A stretch of 64,000 nucleotides of DNA, from the NCBI RefSeq assembly GCF_000185505.1, contig NZ_GL622359.1, positions 647,308 through 711,307 of the forward strand, in the 5' to 3' direction. Positions 24,632 through 34,195 of the stretch are shown here, piece by piece. The translations under genes and the position numbers were made by a program. The notes under the pieces were generated by a model, which saw only the letters and a list, made by a program, of their open reading frames with translations, did not search any database and was not told where the DNA came from. Each line of letters starts with the position of its first letter. The stretch's first letter is position 1. The DNA is from Pseudoramibacter alactolyticus ATCC 23263. GTDB taxonomy: Bacteria > Bacillota > Clostridia > Eubacteriales > Eubacteriaceae.

Positions 24632-25783
24632 TTACCAATGCCGAAGATTTACAATAAACTGCCGCATCATCTGCGACGTATATGGATAAATTTGATTCTC
24701 TTTGAGATACACCGTTCGAAATCCCCAGATCGTCAGCAATAGCAAGCCCAGAAGCAGCGTCCAAACGATCTTTTCTTTTCCCTCGCTGATGCGAATCAGC
24801 CGCGCATATGCTACGCTTTTATACATCCCAAAGTACAGACTGATGCGATACAAGAAAAAGACGATAAGCCGCAGCTGAAAGATCACCACTTCTAAAACCA
24901 GCAGAAAAATATAAAAACTTCCCTCCGAAGGGCCTCGCGCATCATCAAAAGTCAAAAATGCATCGCGCTTGTGCAAGGATAAAATGATTCCCGGCAGCCA
25001 AAAAATGCAAATCATGAGGTTGGATTTGATCGTCGCCATTTTAAAGACATCGCTGAGATAAAGCTGGTATTTCGGCGGCAGCATTCCCCAGGCCAGAGCA
25101 TGGGCCAGCAGCGGTTTGTAAAAAATCATCGCCAGCGCCACAACGCCGACAATGGCCACCTTGACCCAAATCCGCTCCCAACGCTTAAAAATCAGATAGA
25201 GCACCGGCAGTGCCACACCGATGACCGCCGTATAATGAAACAACACCGCCGCAGCAAAGGTTAATCCATAAGGCCAATATCTTTTCTCAAGGAAAAAGTG
25301 AAAGCCCCAGAAAAGAAAACCCATGGCAATGTATTGACGCATGAGGTTCAGACTATCCCCGTAAAACAAACATAAAAAACACAGCCAACCCATCGGCAGT
25401 GAAATTTCATCGCGATAGGCATAAAGTCCCGCCATGAATAATCCATTGATCAGCAGGCTAATCACAAAATAGAGCCAATGGGGATTGGCCGTCACCCGTG
25501 TGATCAGGAAATTGAGCAACACATAAAGCGGCTCCACGGTTTTGATCTGGGACTGAATCAGCCATTTCAGATCGTGATTTTGCAGGCACCAAAAAAACTG
25601 CGGATTGCCGTAATAATGAATGTCGGTGCCGATGGTGTCATCGCGAAGGGCAGCTAAAACAGCCGAGAGCACGGCTGCCAACAAAAGGATCATACCGCCT
25701 CGTATTTTATTCTTTTTTTTAAGCTGTTTTTCGCCAATCCAGCAAATCCCAAAGGATAAAGCAAAACAAAAAAGATAAATCAT
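24632..25783 (-). CDS. EpsG family polysaccharide protein
   Basis: 383-residue membrane protein with about ten hydrophobic segments. EpsG signatures: ALRDDTIGTDIHYYG near residue 46 and LNLMRQYIAMGFLFWGFHF near 145. EpsG of Bacillus subtilis is a biofilm exopolysaccharide polymerase-like protein. Last gene of the minus-strand block that starts at the acyltransferase/GT2 genes, followed by the interrupted terminator. Confidence 0.83.
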   Translation of the reverse strand: MIYLFCFALSFGICWIGEKQLKKKNKIRGGMILLLAAVLSAVLAALRDDTIGTDIHYYGNPQFFWCLQNHDLKWLIQSQIKTVEPLYVLLNFLITRVTANPHWLYFVISLLINGLFMAGLYAYRDEISLPMGWLCFLCLFYGDSLNLMRQYIAMGFLFWGFHFFLEKRYWPYGLTFAAAVLFHYTAVIGVALPVLYLIFKRWERIWVKVAIVGVVALAMIFYKPLLAHALAWGMLPPKYQLYLSDVFKMATIKSNLMICIFWLPGIILSLHKRDAFLTFDDARGPSEGSFYIFLLVLEVVIFQLRLIVFFLYRISLYFGMYKSVAYARLIRISEGKEKIVWTLLLGLLLLTIWGFRTVYLKENQIYPYTSQMMRQFIVNLRHW

Positions 25784-25795
25784 GAGCCATCCTTT

Positions 25796-27658
25796 TTAAA
25801 AAACTTTTCGATTTTTTTGAGGAACCAATAGCAACAACCACGGGCAACTGGCCGCTATGGGGGCATAATATCTAAAGCAATTATTAATCGGGGACATCAT
25901 ACACGTTCCGATCAATAAAACCAAGGCAATGCACGGAATTACCATAACCCATTTTCTTCTCCGAATTAAATCATAACATAATAAAATAATCAACCATGTA
26001 TAAAACGCACAAACATCAGTGAGGCTTAATAGCGGTACTTTATCCCAACATTTAGAATAAGCGTCTAAAATTTCTCGTTCTTTTTGAAAACTTTTATTAG
26101 TATAAACATGATAATGTTTATCTGTTATGCCGCCCAACCAATTGAAAATAGTCATTCCTGAATTCCAGTTACCAGCGCCTGTAGGAAATTGGGGAATAAA
26201 GGCATAGTATCCAGAATTCAAACCAATGCCTGCTTCACAATACATTTTGGGATACTGCCTGGACATTTCAAACCAAAGCCTCAGATACTTTCTCCCGCTT
26301 CCTCGAAAATTATTTTTTATCGGATCCGAGCATATCGGATCATATCTTTTGTAAAAATCTTTTTTTTGAAAAAAATGTTCAACTTGCTTCCTGTATTTTA
26401 AAGGCAGCGTTTCATGATAATTTTTTACCGTTCGGGCTGTTTGTTGAAGCGGCAATGACATTGCCTCCTGTTTTTCAGACGGTTTTACCCCTGTATAATG
26501 AATATATTTCTGAAATCCCCAAAACACAATAAATGGCAAAACCAACAATAAAATAGCCCATGTTTTCTTTTTGTATAGAGCAAAAATTGCTAAGAAAAAT
26601 ACAGTCGGTAAAAGTGCATATACAAAATTATTCCGGAACAGACAGGACAGCAGCAAAGCAATTGCCGTCACTATTCCCTGTCGACAAGAAAATATATTCT
26701 TTTTTAAATTCATGGTTAATATTATCAGGTTCAATATTGCATAGCTAAACAAACCATATGCAAATGTATCTTTAAATGCATGTTTTGCATAGGCGCCCCA
26801 AACTGGGGTAATCGCAAAAAACAATAAGACTAATATGCACAAACTAAACCGGATACCATTTTGTTTAAGAATTTTAATGCCATGTGCCAACATCGCCGCC
26901 ATCAGCACATCCCGGCAGAACACATATAGAAATAACCCCAAATTTTCATTATGAAGTTTCATTCCAATCTGATAAAACCAGGTGATAACTAAAGTGGAAA
27001 ACCATGGATGATGATTGCTCGGCACTAAATGATCATATCCAAAATACGTACTCATTTGCCAAAATACATCGTTATCCGCACTGGCAGGATAGTACGAAAT
27101 AATCCAAAGCAGCCAACACATCAATATAATGATAAAAGACATAAAAAAAAGATGACGTTCAAAAAATGTTCGCCATTTTGACATTGGAAATTTTTCTTCG
27201 GTATGCGCAAAAGACAAATCCCCGATATTTTCAATGAGGAATTCAGCTATCGCATAAAAAACCAATCCGTACCCAAAAGCCAAAAAAACGGTAAGCACAA
27301 ACGCATTGTTAGAATTAAATGCCGGGATTTGGTCCCTGTAATACATCATTAGGCCGAAGGTATTAAAAAATCCAAACACCACACTTATACATGATAGCCC
27401 TGCCTTCACTCTTTGTCCCGTTTTAACGCGCCACTCAAAAAAGAGGTAAAAAAACAATGCCAACGCCAACGCAATCAATGCCCATTGCACACCATAACCA
27501 TTGAAAGATTGTTCAATCTTTAAAATTTCTGCTGCTATCCGACTTTCTGACAATAAATCGAAAGATTTTGGTCCTGCATAATTAAATGAAAACACCATAC
27601 TCGAATATATTCCGATCAGCAAAGCAAAAACGGCATGTTTTTGGTTAATCTTTTGCAC
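25796..27658 (-). CDS. Multi-TM protein, DUF6020/GT-C-like (copy A)
   Basis: 620-residue membrane protein with a dozen or so hydrophobic segments. Shares with the adjacent gene (27676-29433) the stretches SADNDVFWQMSTYFGYDHL/NLDPDTFWQILQPYGLM, NHHPWFSTLV/DHHPWFDTML, AFKDTFAYGLF/MAKDMLNGWIF and SLPLQQTA/SIPSQQVA. The layout, many helices with an acidic motif (ADND or DPDT) in the first large outer loop, is that of GT-C type glycosyltransferases, and I associate it with DUF6020. Predicted to transfer a lipid-linked sugar outside the membrane; the substrate is unknown. Markedly AT-rich. Confidence 0.6.
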   Translation of the reverse strand: MQKINQKHAVFALLIGIYSSMVFSFNYAGPKSFDLLSESRIAAEILKIEQSFNGYGVQWALIALALALFFYLFFEWRVKTGQRVKAGLSCISVVFGFFNTFGLMMYYRDQIPAFNSNNAFVLTVFLAFGYGLVFYAIAEFLIENIGDLSFAHTEEKFPMSKWRTFFERHLFFMSFIIILMCWLLWIISYYPASADNDVFWQMSTYFGYDHLVPSNHHPWFSTLVITWFYQIGMKLHNENLGLFLYVFCRDVLMAAMLAHGIKILKQNGIRFSLCILVLLFFAITPVWGAYAKHAFKDTFAYGLFSYAILNLIILTMNLKKNIFSCRQGIVTAIALLLSCLFRNNFVYALLPTVFFLAIFALYKKKTWAILLLVLPFIVFWGFQKYIHYTGVKPSEKQEAMSLPLQQTARTVKNYHETLPLKYRKQVEHFFQKKDFYKRYDPICSDPIKNNFRGSGRKYLRLWFEMSRQYPKMYCEAGIGLNSGYYAFIPQFPTGAGNWNSGMTIFNWLGGITDKHYHVYTNKSFQKEREILDAYSKCWDKVPLLSLTDVCAFYTWLIILLCYDLIRRRKWVMVIPCIALVLLIGTCMMSPINNCFRYYAPIAASCPWLLLLVPQKNRKVF

Positions 27659-27675
27659 AATTGTTATCCTTTCTT

Positions 27676-29433
27676 CTATATCCTATGGTAGCCATCTGAA
27701 GCAAATTCTTGATCTGTCGCAACAGATACTTCTTGTTTTTTCAGTAAAAACGGTAACGAAAAAATAATTGGCACAGCATAAACACTACAGACCATATAAC
27801 GTGGCAATATCACTGGCCCCACCGATAAAGTTAACGTTGTGAGCAAAACGGGAATCAAAGCGATCAAAATATTCCATCGGCGCGATCGAATTGCATAAAA
27901 AACCAAAGCAAAAGGAAGCCACGTTGCGAATAAAACTTTTGAAAACAAAACTGCCGCAGCGTTTTCAACATGGAGCAACATCATGTCAAATGCATCGGCC
28001 CATCGTTGAACCTTAATACTGCGATATGCGCGTTTAAAAATCTGATGTACCTGTGATATGGATGCTTTTCCATTACTCCACCGCGCATAAATTTTTTCAG
28101 ATGCATAACCTCCGTTTTGATTCGGCAGATTGTTTCGGTAATAAATCAGGCTTTCATCTCCTTGGCAGGTTGCGTCAACACTTAAAAGGCCATAGTCATT
28201 CGCCGCTAAAGATAAGCAAAACGTTTTGGGAAATCTCGTCCATGCTTTAAGATACCATTTTATAAAATTCATTCTATCCGTATTCGATGCATTCTTTTTC
28301 CAATGCGACTTTGTCGCATCTGCTCGGAGCGGATTGTAATCTTGTGCCATTGCTCTCGGTTTTTGATAAACACCCTGAATGATCTGCCAATCATTTTCAG
28401 AAAGTGCCTTCGGCTCTCTTTGGATTAAGCACGCGACCTGCTGTGAGGGAATAGATAACATCTCTTTTTGCTCTCCTGAAGCGACACCCCACATGGGCAG
28501 TACTACATGACTCCACAAACCGCAGAAAAAAACCAGATAAAAAAACATAATCCATAGAATCCGTCTGTGTCCATTGTTGCAATAACAAAATACGCCAAAC
28601 AATGAAACCACTACAATATAGATACCCACTTTTTTAGTAAGTGCCATTAAAAATAATAATATCAGTAAGATGCCGCAAAATCGCAATGACTTTAAAACGG
28701 CGCCTCGGCTCCGAACACATTCAATCACAGATAGGAAAAACAGCACAAAAATCCAGCCGTTCAGCATATCCTTTGCCATGGTTTGTGCGAAGAGTGGAAT
28801 AACCGGAAAAAGAGCATAAAAAAATGTTGCCGTTCTAATGACTCGCGGTCGAACCCCATGTGCCTTTATATAACACAAAAAAAGAGAAAAGGCAGCAGCT
28901 GTCGCAGCCATCTGCAGCCATGCATATATCGCAACAGACCAGAGATTAGAACCTAAAAAATCACCAATTCTCCAAAATTTGTAGAACAGCATTGTGTCAA
29001 ACCACGGGTGATGATCCGAAGCCGCCATTAAACCATAAGGCTGGAGAATCTGCCAAAATGTGTCCGGGTCAAGATTGCCAGGGAAGCGCATTAACCAATA
29101 TGGCAGCCATGCCAGTAAAAAAAGAAACCAATAATGAAAGAAAAAAACTTTTAAAGTTTCTAACAATGAAGTCTGAATGAACAATCTTTGTGTCTGGGAA
29201 CGCTCAATATATAAAAAGCACTTTTTTAATAAAAAATAACCCAAAACAAAAAACAACAAGCCAATAAAGAGGAGTCCCCCCATCCCTGATCCATCAAAAA
29301 ATCTATTTCGAGTAATCAGCCGATCATTCGCAAGCATCCCCAAACAATACAGCAGATCAAAAAAGATCGCACCAAAGACTGCTGTTCGATCAATAGAAAA
29401 CTTTTGTATCCATACGGATACCTGTTTTTTCAT
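27676..29433 (-). CDS. Multi-TM protein, DUF6020/GT-C-like (copy B)
   Basis: 585-residue paralogue of the following gene. N-terminal helices, then FPGNLDPDTFWQILQPYG with the acidic pair, DHHPWFDTMLFYKFW, TMAKDMLNGWIFVLFF, LSIPSQQVACLI and a C-terminal group of helices. The two genes lie 17 bases apart, consistent with tandem duplication followed by divergence or with a two-subunit arrangement. They follow a GtrB-like polyprenyl-phosphate glycosyltransferase. AT-rich. Confidence 0.6.
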   Translation of the reverse strand: MKKQVSVWIQKFSIDRTAVFGAIFFDLLYCLGMLANDRLITRNRFFDGSGMGGLLFIGLLFFVLGYFLLKKCFLYIERSQTQRLFIQTSLLETLKVFFFHYWFLFLLAWLPYWLMRFPGNLDPDTFWQILQPYGLMAASDHHPWFDTMLFYKFWRIGDFLGSNLWSVAIYAWLQMAATAAAFSLFLCYIKAHGVRPRVIRTATFFYALFPVIPLFAQTMAKDMLNGWIFVLFFLSVIECVRSRGAVLKSLRFCGILLILLFLMALTKKVGIYIVVVSLFGVFCYCNNGHRRILWIMFFYLVFFCGLWSHVVLPMWGVASGEQKEMLSIPSQQVACLIQREPKALSENDWQIIQGVYQKPRAMAQDYNPLRADATKSHWKKNASNTDRMNFIKWYLKAWTRFPKTFCLSLAANDYGLLSVDATCQGDESLIYYRNNLPNQNGGYASEKIYARWSNGKASISQVHQIFKRAYRSIKVQRWADAFDMMLLHVENAAAVLFSKVLFATWLPFALVFYAIRSRRWNILIALIPVLLTTLTLSVGPVILPRYMVCSVYAVPIIFSLPFLLKKQEVSVATDQEFASDGYHRI

Positions 29434-29485
29434 TTAAATATTTCCTTATCCTTTCATCTGTTCATTATATTTCTTTAGTTGGCTT

Positions 29486-30409
29486 TTACTTTTCTTTTTC
29501 CAATCGATTTAAGGTCATTTCAAACTGGCGGCGATCATTTTTCGCCTCATTGGATAAAATCAGACCGGCAAACAACGACTGCAATGCTGCAATCATGGCA
29601 AAGCCCGAAACAATTAACGTCGGAAAACGGAGCACTACTCCCGATTTCAAATATTCTCCCAGCACTGGGAAGAAAAGAATTGCCGCCAAAGCAGCCAAAA
29701 TTGCTGCAAAAATACCAAAGAAACCCATGGGCTTATAATTTTTATATAATTTCACGATCGTTCCCAACACCTTGATTCCATCCGAATAGGTGCTGAGCTT
29801 CGACTCAGAGCCCTCCGGCCGATCACGGTATTCAATAATTTCATTTTCAATTTGCAGATGATTGTTAACCGCATGAATGGTCATCTCTGTTTCGATCTCA
29901 AATCCTTCAGACAATACCGGAAAGGATTTAACAAAATTATAACTAAAAGCGCGCATTCCGGTCATAATATCCTGAATATCACACCCAAACAATCGATTAA
30001 TGCTGCTGCGAACAATCGAATTGCCAAAATTATGAAAAGGCCGTTTATTCTCTGCAAAATATGTGGATGAAAGGCGATCGCCCACCACCATATCCGCCTG
30101 ATGGTTTAATACTTTTTCCACCATTGGAACAGCAGACTCCATAGGATAGGTATCATCTCCATCAACCATGACATAACACCGGGCATCAATTTCCCGAAAC
30201 ATCCGCCGAATCACATTTCCCTTGCCTTGCTGATATTCATAATGCACCACTGCACCGGCACGCTCTGCCAAAACCGCCGTCTGATCTGATGAATTGTTAT
30301 CATAGACATAAATCACGGCATCGGGGAGCGCAACCTTTGCATCTGCCACTACTTTTTCGATTGTCTTCTCCTCGTTGTAACAAGGAATTAATACTGCAAT
30401 TTGATCCAT
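29486..30409 (-). CDS. GtrB/DPM1-like polyprenyl-phosphate glycosyltransferase
   Basis: GT2 enzyme that would load a sugar on undecaprenyl phosphate at the inner face of the membrane. 307 residues. GT-A fold with AVLIPCYNEEKTIEKVV, the metal-binding VDGDDTYP and acceptor region DIQDIMTGMRAFSYNF, then two C-terminal membrane helices (FFGIFAAILAALAAILFF, LIVSGFAMIAALQSLFAGLI), as in GtrB. Start at 30409 with AAAGGA upstream; the open frame extends nine codons further. With GtrA (24109) and the two multi-TM proteins downstream it could make up a three-part glycan decoration system. Confidence 0.82.
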   Translation of the reverse strand: MDQIAVLIPCYNEEKTIEKVVADAKVALPDAVIYVYDNNSSDQTAVLAERAGAVVHYEYQQGKGNVIRRMFREIDARCYVMVDGDDTYPMESAVPMVEKVLNHQADMVVGDRLSSTYFAENKRPFHNFGNSIVRSSINRLFGCDIQDIMTGMRAFSYNFVKSFPVLSEGFEIETEMTIHAVNNHLQIENEIIEYRDRPEGSESKLSTYSDGIKVLGTIVKLYKNYKPMGFFGIFAAILAALAAILFFPVLGEYLKSGVVLRFPTLIVSGFAMIAALQSLFAGLILSNEAKNDRRQFEMTLNRLEKEK

Positions 30410-30447
30410 CCTTTTTCCTTTGTCTTTTAATCTCACGATCCGCCATT

Positions 30448-31491
30448 TTACGGTAGTAAACTATCCATTAAACAAACTTTTCTCAATACATTTACGATTA
30501 TAACGACTATTCCTAAAATAAGCAAAGGGACAATCAATCGAAATAAAAGCGAATATGAATTAAATCCCAAAACTTTTACGATCACCTGCAGCACATACCA
30601 ATGAAGCAAATACAGGCTAAAAGTGTATTTCGATAATACTTCTACTATTTTATTAACACCTTTATGCGCCATCCATTTTGTGCCCGCATAGCGAAAAAAG
30701 ACGAATACGGCAATCGAGTATAAAACACAGGGCACATTCACATAACCTTTATAGGTCGATACGATCTGCCCGGCAGGCATTGATAGCTGGTATGTTCCGA
30801 TGATGTGCATCAAAAGACCGATGAGCCCTAAACCATAAATACCGAATCGCCATCGTCTGGGAATTTCAATCCGCGTCAACAGGTATCCCAACATAATGTA
30901 TATCAGATATCCGGCCCCCACGCCGACAGAAAAAGTGCCCACATCTTTTGCGCCATAAAGCGACAAAGCAAAAGGCAATAAAACATTTAAAAAGAATGCT
31001 GCAATCGCAAGGAATGAAAATAATTTTATTCTTCGCTCCTTGGGAACCGCCGCAAACAATGGCAGGCACAAATAAATCGAAAACAGCGGCACAAAAAACC
31101 AGTAAATTGCAACAAGCTTTCCCGTCAACAGTCCTTTAACAATAAAAGTGATTCCCACGCCGGCAGGATCAATGGATTTGAGGATAAAAATTTGGAATAA
31201 AAGGCCAAAAATGCTCCAAAAAAGATACGGAATAACGGTCTTATGGATTCGCTTTTTCGCATAGGTTTTTAAATCATAACGCTCATAAAAATCCATCAAC
31301 GTCGCACCTGAGATCATAAAGAAAACAGGCACTGCAAAATAAAACACACATTCAATGATATTGGCCGATGGCCAATATCCTGCTGTTTTGCTAAACTGCC
31401 AAAAACAACCATTTATATGCAGATAAACGACTCCTATGGCTGATATCACGCTGGCAAAACTAATATAACTTATATCTTTTGGTTTTTCCAT
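30448..31491 (-). CDS. Acyltransferase 3 family membrane protein
   Basis: 347-residue integral membrane acyltransferase of the OafA/YrhL type. SVISAIGVVYLHINGCFWQF has the conserved His in the first helix (here in YLHING), and FYFAVPVFFMISGATLMDFY matches the FFxxSG motif. About ten hydrophobic segments, including PYLFWSIFGLL. It probably O-acetylates or succinylates a sugar of the surface polymer. Lies between two glycosyltransferase genes on the same strand. Confidence 0.83.
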   Translation of the reverse strand: MEKPKDISYISFASVISAIGVVYLHINGCFWQFSKTAGYWPSANIIECVFYFAVPVFFMISGATLMDFYERYDLKTYAKKRIHKTVIPYLFWSIFGLLFQIFILKSIDPAGVGITFIVKGLLTGKLVAIYWFFVPLFSIYLCLPLFAAVPKERRIKLFSFLAIAAFFLNVLLPFALSLYGAKDVGTFSVGVGAGYLIYIMLGYLLTRIEIPRRWRFGIYGLGLIGLLMHIIGTYQLSMPAGQIVSTYKGYVNVPCVLYSIAVFVFFRYAGTKWMAHKGVNKIVEVLSKYTFSLYLLHWYVLQVIVKVLGFNSYSLLFRLIVPLLILGIVVIIVNVLRKVCLMDSLLP

Positions 31492-31512
31492 ACTATTAAT
31501 TTCTCATTATTT

Positions 31513-32451
31513 TTACCTATTCAAATAAACCGATATCAAATCTCGGATATAGGATCGAAATCCGAAATAATATTTTTGATAACTCATCAGCTTCAAATAA
31601 ATTATTGGATTCCTTCCTTGGGCAAATTGCAGCCTCAATTGCCATGTCTTCATCATTTTATTCAGATTGAGAAGTTTATTTTGGTTATTTTCTGCTTCTA
31701 ACATATTTTTCGTAAAAGCAATAAGCCGTTCTGTCAAACGAATATAATATTCCATTTGATCTATTAACCAACTTCTATCCCTTCTCCTCATGGACAGAAC
31801 GCTATCGGCATGACGACGATATTTAATTGTCTTTCGTTCGAAATGGTATAGGCCATCCATAATACACGCAACGCGCCAAAAAAAGGCATCATGTGCATCT
31901 TCGTTTTTATCCCAATAATCCACAATATATTTTTTCATACCCTTGCGGATGCAATAAGTACAACCTGGGCGTTTTACATAGATAAAGGAAGCATTCATTG
32001 GAATCAATGTTACTGCATTGCTGTCGTTCATCGCATTCCTTAAACTTCTATGATCTCGCCCCGATCGATCATCCATATAAAAAATATCATAATCGGAAAC
32101 AAGACATTGAATTCTCTCATTTTCCTCCATTACGTGCGTCATTGAAGCAATTTTATCCGGATACCAAATATCATCCTGATCGCAAGGAAAAATAAAATCG
32201 GCATCTGTGCTTTGAATCAATGACATAAAATTTTGTCTCCATCCACGGTTTGTTTCATTTATTTTAATAGACCAATTTAATAAATGATGCTCTTGGATAT
32301 ATTGTTCAATAATCGAAACTGTGTCATCATCTGAGCCATCATCGGAAATCAGAACTTCATCAGGTGACATTGTCTGGTCTTTCAATGAATCTAATAGTGG
32401 CAGAATGTATTTTTCTCCATTGTACGTTGACAGGACAATTGCCGTTTTCAT
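31513..32451 (-). CDS. GT2 family glycosyltransferase
   Basis: 312-residue cytoplasmic GT-A glycosyltransferase. KTAIVLSTYNGEKYILPLLD and EVLISDDGSDDDTVSI at the N-terminus, then PCDQDDIWYPDKI, a QDDxW-type motif seen in rhamnosyltransferase-like enzymes. MKKYIVDYWDKNEDAHDAFFW may be the acceptor region. Start at 32451 with GGAG upstream. It closely resembles the gene at 51138-52058 in layout. First gene after the Thoeris cassette. Confidence 0.83.
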   Translation of the reverse strand: MKTAIVLSTYNGEKYILPLLDSLKDQTMSPDEVLISDDGSDDDTVSIIEQYIQEHHLLNWSIKINETNRGWRQNFMSLIQSTDADFIFPCDQDDIWYPDKIASMTHVMEENERIQCLVSDYDIFYMDDRSGRDHRSLRNAMNDSNAVTLIPMNASFIYVKRPGCTYCIRKGMKKYIVDYWDKNEDAHDAFFWRVACIMDGLYHFERKTIKYRRHADSVLSMRRRDRSWLIDQMEYYIRLTERLIAFTKNMLEAENNQNKLLNLNKMMKTWQLRLQFAQGRNPIIYLKLMSYQKYYFGFRSYIRDLISVYLNR

Positions 32452-32731
32452 TTTCAAAACTCCTTGCATACTTCTCCACATCAGCTTTCAGATTATTTGA
32501 TGACGCAAATGAATTCCAAAAGGCAAGACAAGACAAATTTGACGATTATTCCAGCTTGACAAATACTAATCAATCTTGTTTAGTGATTATTTTCTGTCGT
32601 GTTCGTAATTCTTTTGATTATTTGATGTATCCATACCATCTTGCATATATAAATTAATGCTATCATTTTGTTATCGAAGTTGATAACACTCACTCCGTAA
32701 CTATGGATAATAGCTACACTATGTAATTATA
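32452..32731. other. AT-rich intergenic stretch between GT2 and thsA
   Basis: 280 bases without a gene I can support. It contains a perfect palindrome GTTATC-GAAGTT-GATAAC at 32670-32687 just beyond the thsA stop, without a T-run. On the minus strand TTGATT, 17 bases, AATAAT may be a weak promoter for the GT2 gene. The composition matches the Thoeris cassette rather than the GT2 gene, so it may be part of the inserted segment. Confidence 0.4.
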
Positions 32732-33690
32732 TTAACTAACTGGACTGCCAGTAATCCTTGAGTTCTTAATTCGCTTTTCATTCTCTGTAAAAAACTGGCA
32801 TTGAAGTTCTAAATAGTTACATAACTTTTCCCAAGTAACATTAGCGTCAGAAAGCGCAGGTGGATACACACAAATTGTCATTTTTCTGGCTACAAATTCA
32901 TCTTGTGATTTTGTAGCAAAAGAGAAAATCGTTTCATGAACTACATCTTCAAATGTTCCATCACATAATCCTGCTCGTCCTGTTCCAATTACAGGTATTG
33001 TTATAGGTTCAGTATGTCCTTCCTTTGATAGATATTCCCATAACCCAACAAGTGCCTTCGCCATATTTTGCATAGTTACATTTTGCGGCTTTCCAGTTTT
33101 ACTAACATCTGCAACAGCGAGAAAATAGTAATGCTGCCTCTTATAAGTAATTTTAGCAACTGTCCCTATCTCATACCTATTCTTATTTGTTTTTCTTCTA
33201 TCTTCCAAAACTTTATAATTAGTGTAGTTTTCATCAAGCGAGTTTTTTATATCCTTATCTAATTCCGAAAAATCAACACCGTATATATTTTTTGAAACTG
33301 TCCTTGCAAACTTTGCTCGCTGATAAAGTCTCCGCTCATAGTTGTATCAAAAGTCGTATTTGTTGGAATCACGATTGCAGACTCTTTTATATTCAACAAA
33401 TTCGCCATCTTCAGAGATATAATAGTATCTTTTTCACCCAAATATGCTGTTTTTTCCGCCTTTTCTTTACGTAATAACAATACAAGCATTGCTAAAATTA
33501 CCAAAAATCCTAAAATGTGATTTCTAAATATACCAATTAGCATTTGAGTTTTGAATGCAGCTTGCTCTATTTCACAAAATGTAAAATAACCACCAACTAA
33601 GGCAAAGAAAGTCGAAATATATTCTAACGGCTTTTTGAAAAAAGGCAAAAGAAATTGGACATAAATTTTAGTACATGCCAAGTTTTTCAT
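32732..33690 (-). pseudogene. thsA: ThsA of type II Thoeris (2 TM + macro domain), frameshifted
   Basis: Effector of a type II Thoeris anti-phage system. In this family two N-terminal membrane helices carry a macro-like domain (DUF6430 type) that senses a TIR-made ADP-ribose derivative and then damages the membrane. The first frame (33690 to 33259) encodes two helices (about residues 22-40 and 58-73) and the start of the macro domain, KMANLLNIKESAIVIPTNTT. The second frame (ending 32732) encodes the rest, including IPVIGTGRAGLCDGTFEDVV, the ligand-loop type segment. They join at AAAAAA (33288-33293): one more A restores QFQKNIYGVDFSELDKDI and a single product of about 319 residues. It starts inside the 3' end of thsB with a 23-base overlap. 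Confidence 0.78.
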
Positions 33691-34171
33691 AAACATTTTC
33701 TTTATAGTAATATGCTCCTGTTTTTCCTTCTTTACGGCATTTTTCATCAAATTCTGGCCAATTTTCCAAAGCATACTGTAATATCTTAGCGTTAAAACTA
33801 ATATGTACAGCTAAATTATCTCTCATTAAAGCAGGGCAACGATTTTGATCTTCACTCCTCTTTCCATTTAAATTAACAACAATGCAAGGAATTTTTCTTT
33901 TGATTGCTTGTTCGATTTCCCACCTCACATATTTATACATATATTTTGTATGTTCTCCTACCAAAAGTACAAATACCTTTGTCTTCCTGAATCTCTCTTG
34001 AAGTCCTGCTTTTATAGATGCCTCACTCTTATCGTAAATATTATTTATGTCATGAGCATCATAAAAATTAAAGGATGTATAGTCGCTTTGTTTCCAAGCT
34101 TTCATTAAATAATAATACCTTAAATCATTATCCGCATCCATTGAAACGTATACTTTATTTTTATATGCCAT
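33668..34171 (-). CDS. thsB: ThsB, TIR-like sensor of Thoeris
   Basis: 167-residue cytoplasmic protein of the DUF1863/MTH538 TIR-like family. Landmarks: KVYVSMDADNDLRYYYLMKA, FYDAHDINNIYDKSEASI, KTKVFVLLVGEHTKYMYKYV and RWEIEQAI, with Trp84 and Glu85 at the position of the TIR catalytic Glu. ThsB proteins sense phage infection and make a signal from NAD; in type II systems this is reported to be histidine-ADP-ribose. Start at ATG 34171 with AAGGAG 11 bases upstream; a GTG three codons earlier is too close to that site. AT-rich, unlike the adjoining wzx. Confidence 0.82.
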   Translation of the reverse strand: MAYKNKVYVSMDADNDLRYYYLMKAWKQSDYTSFNFYDAHDINNIYDKSEASIKAGLQERFRKTKVFVLLVGEHTKYMYKYVRWEIEQAIKRKIPCIVVNLNGKRSEDQNRCPALMRDNLAVHISFNAKILQYALENWPEFDEKCRKEGKTGAYYYKENVYEKLGMY

Positions 34172-34195
34172 CTTAATCACTTCTCCTTGACACTT

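Noticed and set aside
32364-32657. 97-codon plus-strand frame over the end of a GT2 gene and the intergenic region
   Set aside because: Crosses the GT2 start in antisense and ends in AT-rich noncoding sequence; no ribosome site or known motif.
32670-32687. Palindrome GTTATC-GAAGTT-GATAAC as a recombination (att or loxP-like) site
   Set aside because: It lies at the edge of the Thoeris cassette, but no matching copy is seen at the other edge near 34.2-34.3 kb and no recombinase gene is present.
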